Below are positions 38,891-39,185 of a DNA stretch of 39,185 bases, in pieces. The number at the start of each line of letters is the position of its first letter. Position 1 is the first letter of the stretch. Source of the stretch: a virus; IMG/VR virus record IMGVR_UViG_3300025949_000051, positions 1-39,185 of that record; one strand, 5' to 3'. The notes under the pieces were generated by a model. The model made no database searches. It worked only from the letters and a program-made list of their open reading frames with translations, and had not been told where the DNA came from. The translations under genes were made by a program, and so were the position numbers.

Positions 38891-39185
38891 TCACTGGCCG
38901 TAGCGCTCCTGCATGTCCTTGACGGTCATGGCCTGCGCGTCGTCGACCGACACCGGATGATCGGTGTTCTCGGTGAGTGTGACGACGTAGCCCACCCACT
39001 CGTCCTTGCTGGCGTTCTTCGCCGGCGCCTTCGGGGCGACCACCTGGGGCACTCCGTCGTCGGCCGGCTCGACGTAGGGCTCGCCGTCCTCGGTGACCCG
39101 GCGGAGCTCGCCGCGGGTGATCTGCGCCTGTACGGCCTCGTGCGGCGGCCAGTCGAACTGGATGATTTGGCCGCCGGCGGCGCGG
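38891..39185 (-). CDS. Small head-module protein, 3' part (cut by window edge)
   Basis: 97 residues to the TGA at 38891, missing the N-terminus. It starts in frame with RAAGGQIIQFDWPPHEA, nearly the same as residues 11-27 of the gene fragment at 1-133, and continues EPYVEPADDGVPQVV... to MTVKDMQERYGQ. Joined to the left fragment it would be about 107 aa. A SKDEWVGYVV..DDAQAMTVKDMQERYG ending suggests a small helical domain. Confidence 0.75.
   Translation of the reverse strand, partial: RAAGGQIIQFDWPPHEAVQAQITRGELRRVTEDGEPYVEPADDGVPQVVAPKAPAKNASKDEWVGYVVTLTENTDHPVSVDDAQAMTVKDMQERYGQ
39082..39185. repeat. Right copy of imperfect terminal direct repeat
   Basis: Matches 1-104 at 97 of 104 positions, in the same orientation and reading frame. 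Confidence 0.95.

Noticed and set aside
1-39185. tRNA genes
   Set aside because: No cloverleaf with matching acceptor stem, GTTCGA-type loop and CCA was noticed by eye; a covariance search was not possible here.

Overview
The window looks like one complete, or nearly complete, genome of a temperate siphovirus-type phage of a high-GC actinomycete. The evidence for the host is the GC-rich sequence, frequent GTG starts, extensive ATGA/GTGA/TGATG gene overlaps, a large serine integrase, and a regulator pair (XRE-DUF5753 plus DUF397) typical of Streptomyces, Amycolatopsis and relatives. No host gene, tRNA, rRNA, IS element or CRISPR array was seen. The first 104 bases and the last 104 bases are a 97/104 match lying in the same gene in the same frame. 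The head module at the left end continues functionally into the connector module at the right end, so the contig is a circular or circularly permuted genome opened inside a small head gene.

Layout, following the minus strand. Positions 9479 down to 1 hold small and large terminase, a 95-aa unknown, a fibre-like protein, a papain-like cysteine peptidase, an SPP1-gp6-type portal, a small HTH protein, a minor capsid protein, scaffold, HK97-fold major capsid protein and a small beta-rich head protein. Across the junction, 39185 down to 35592 holds a second copy of the small head protein, the connectors, tail terminator, tail tube, and the tail chaperones with a GGGAAAA slippery site for -1 frameshifting. 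Positions 35578 down to 27352 hold the tape measure, distal tail and minor tail proteins, a membrane-anchored collagen-like protein, a glycosidase-like lysin and a holin.

The centre-right (21.7-27.3 kb) is the lysogeny and accessory region. It holds a rightward repressor-like gene, the leftward serine integrase, three rightward membrane or lipoprotein genes (a candidate lysogenic-conversion cassette), the DUF5753/DUF397 regulator pair and four small rightward genes. Hairpins sit between the convergent genes.

The early region (21575 down to 9663, minus strand) starts at a leaderless Cro-like HTH gene beneath a cluster of TGTGAAC operators. It continues through YqaJ/RecE exonuclease, RecT annealase, a DUF2303 protein, a coiled-coil protein, regulators, a winged-helix replication protein, HNH endonuclease, RuvC-like nuclease, an orphan HigA-like protein and several tiny Cys-rich proteins. 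The replication gene carries a seven-copy iteron array (core TGTCCGGTCA) with a perfect DnaA box, which is a lambda-O-like origin inside its own initiator gene. No polymerase or helicase gene is visible, so replication probably borrows the host replisome while RecE/RecT/RuvC-like proteins handle recombination.

Most functional calls rest on recognising motifs and gene order by eye. No database search was run.
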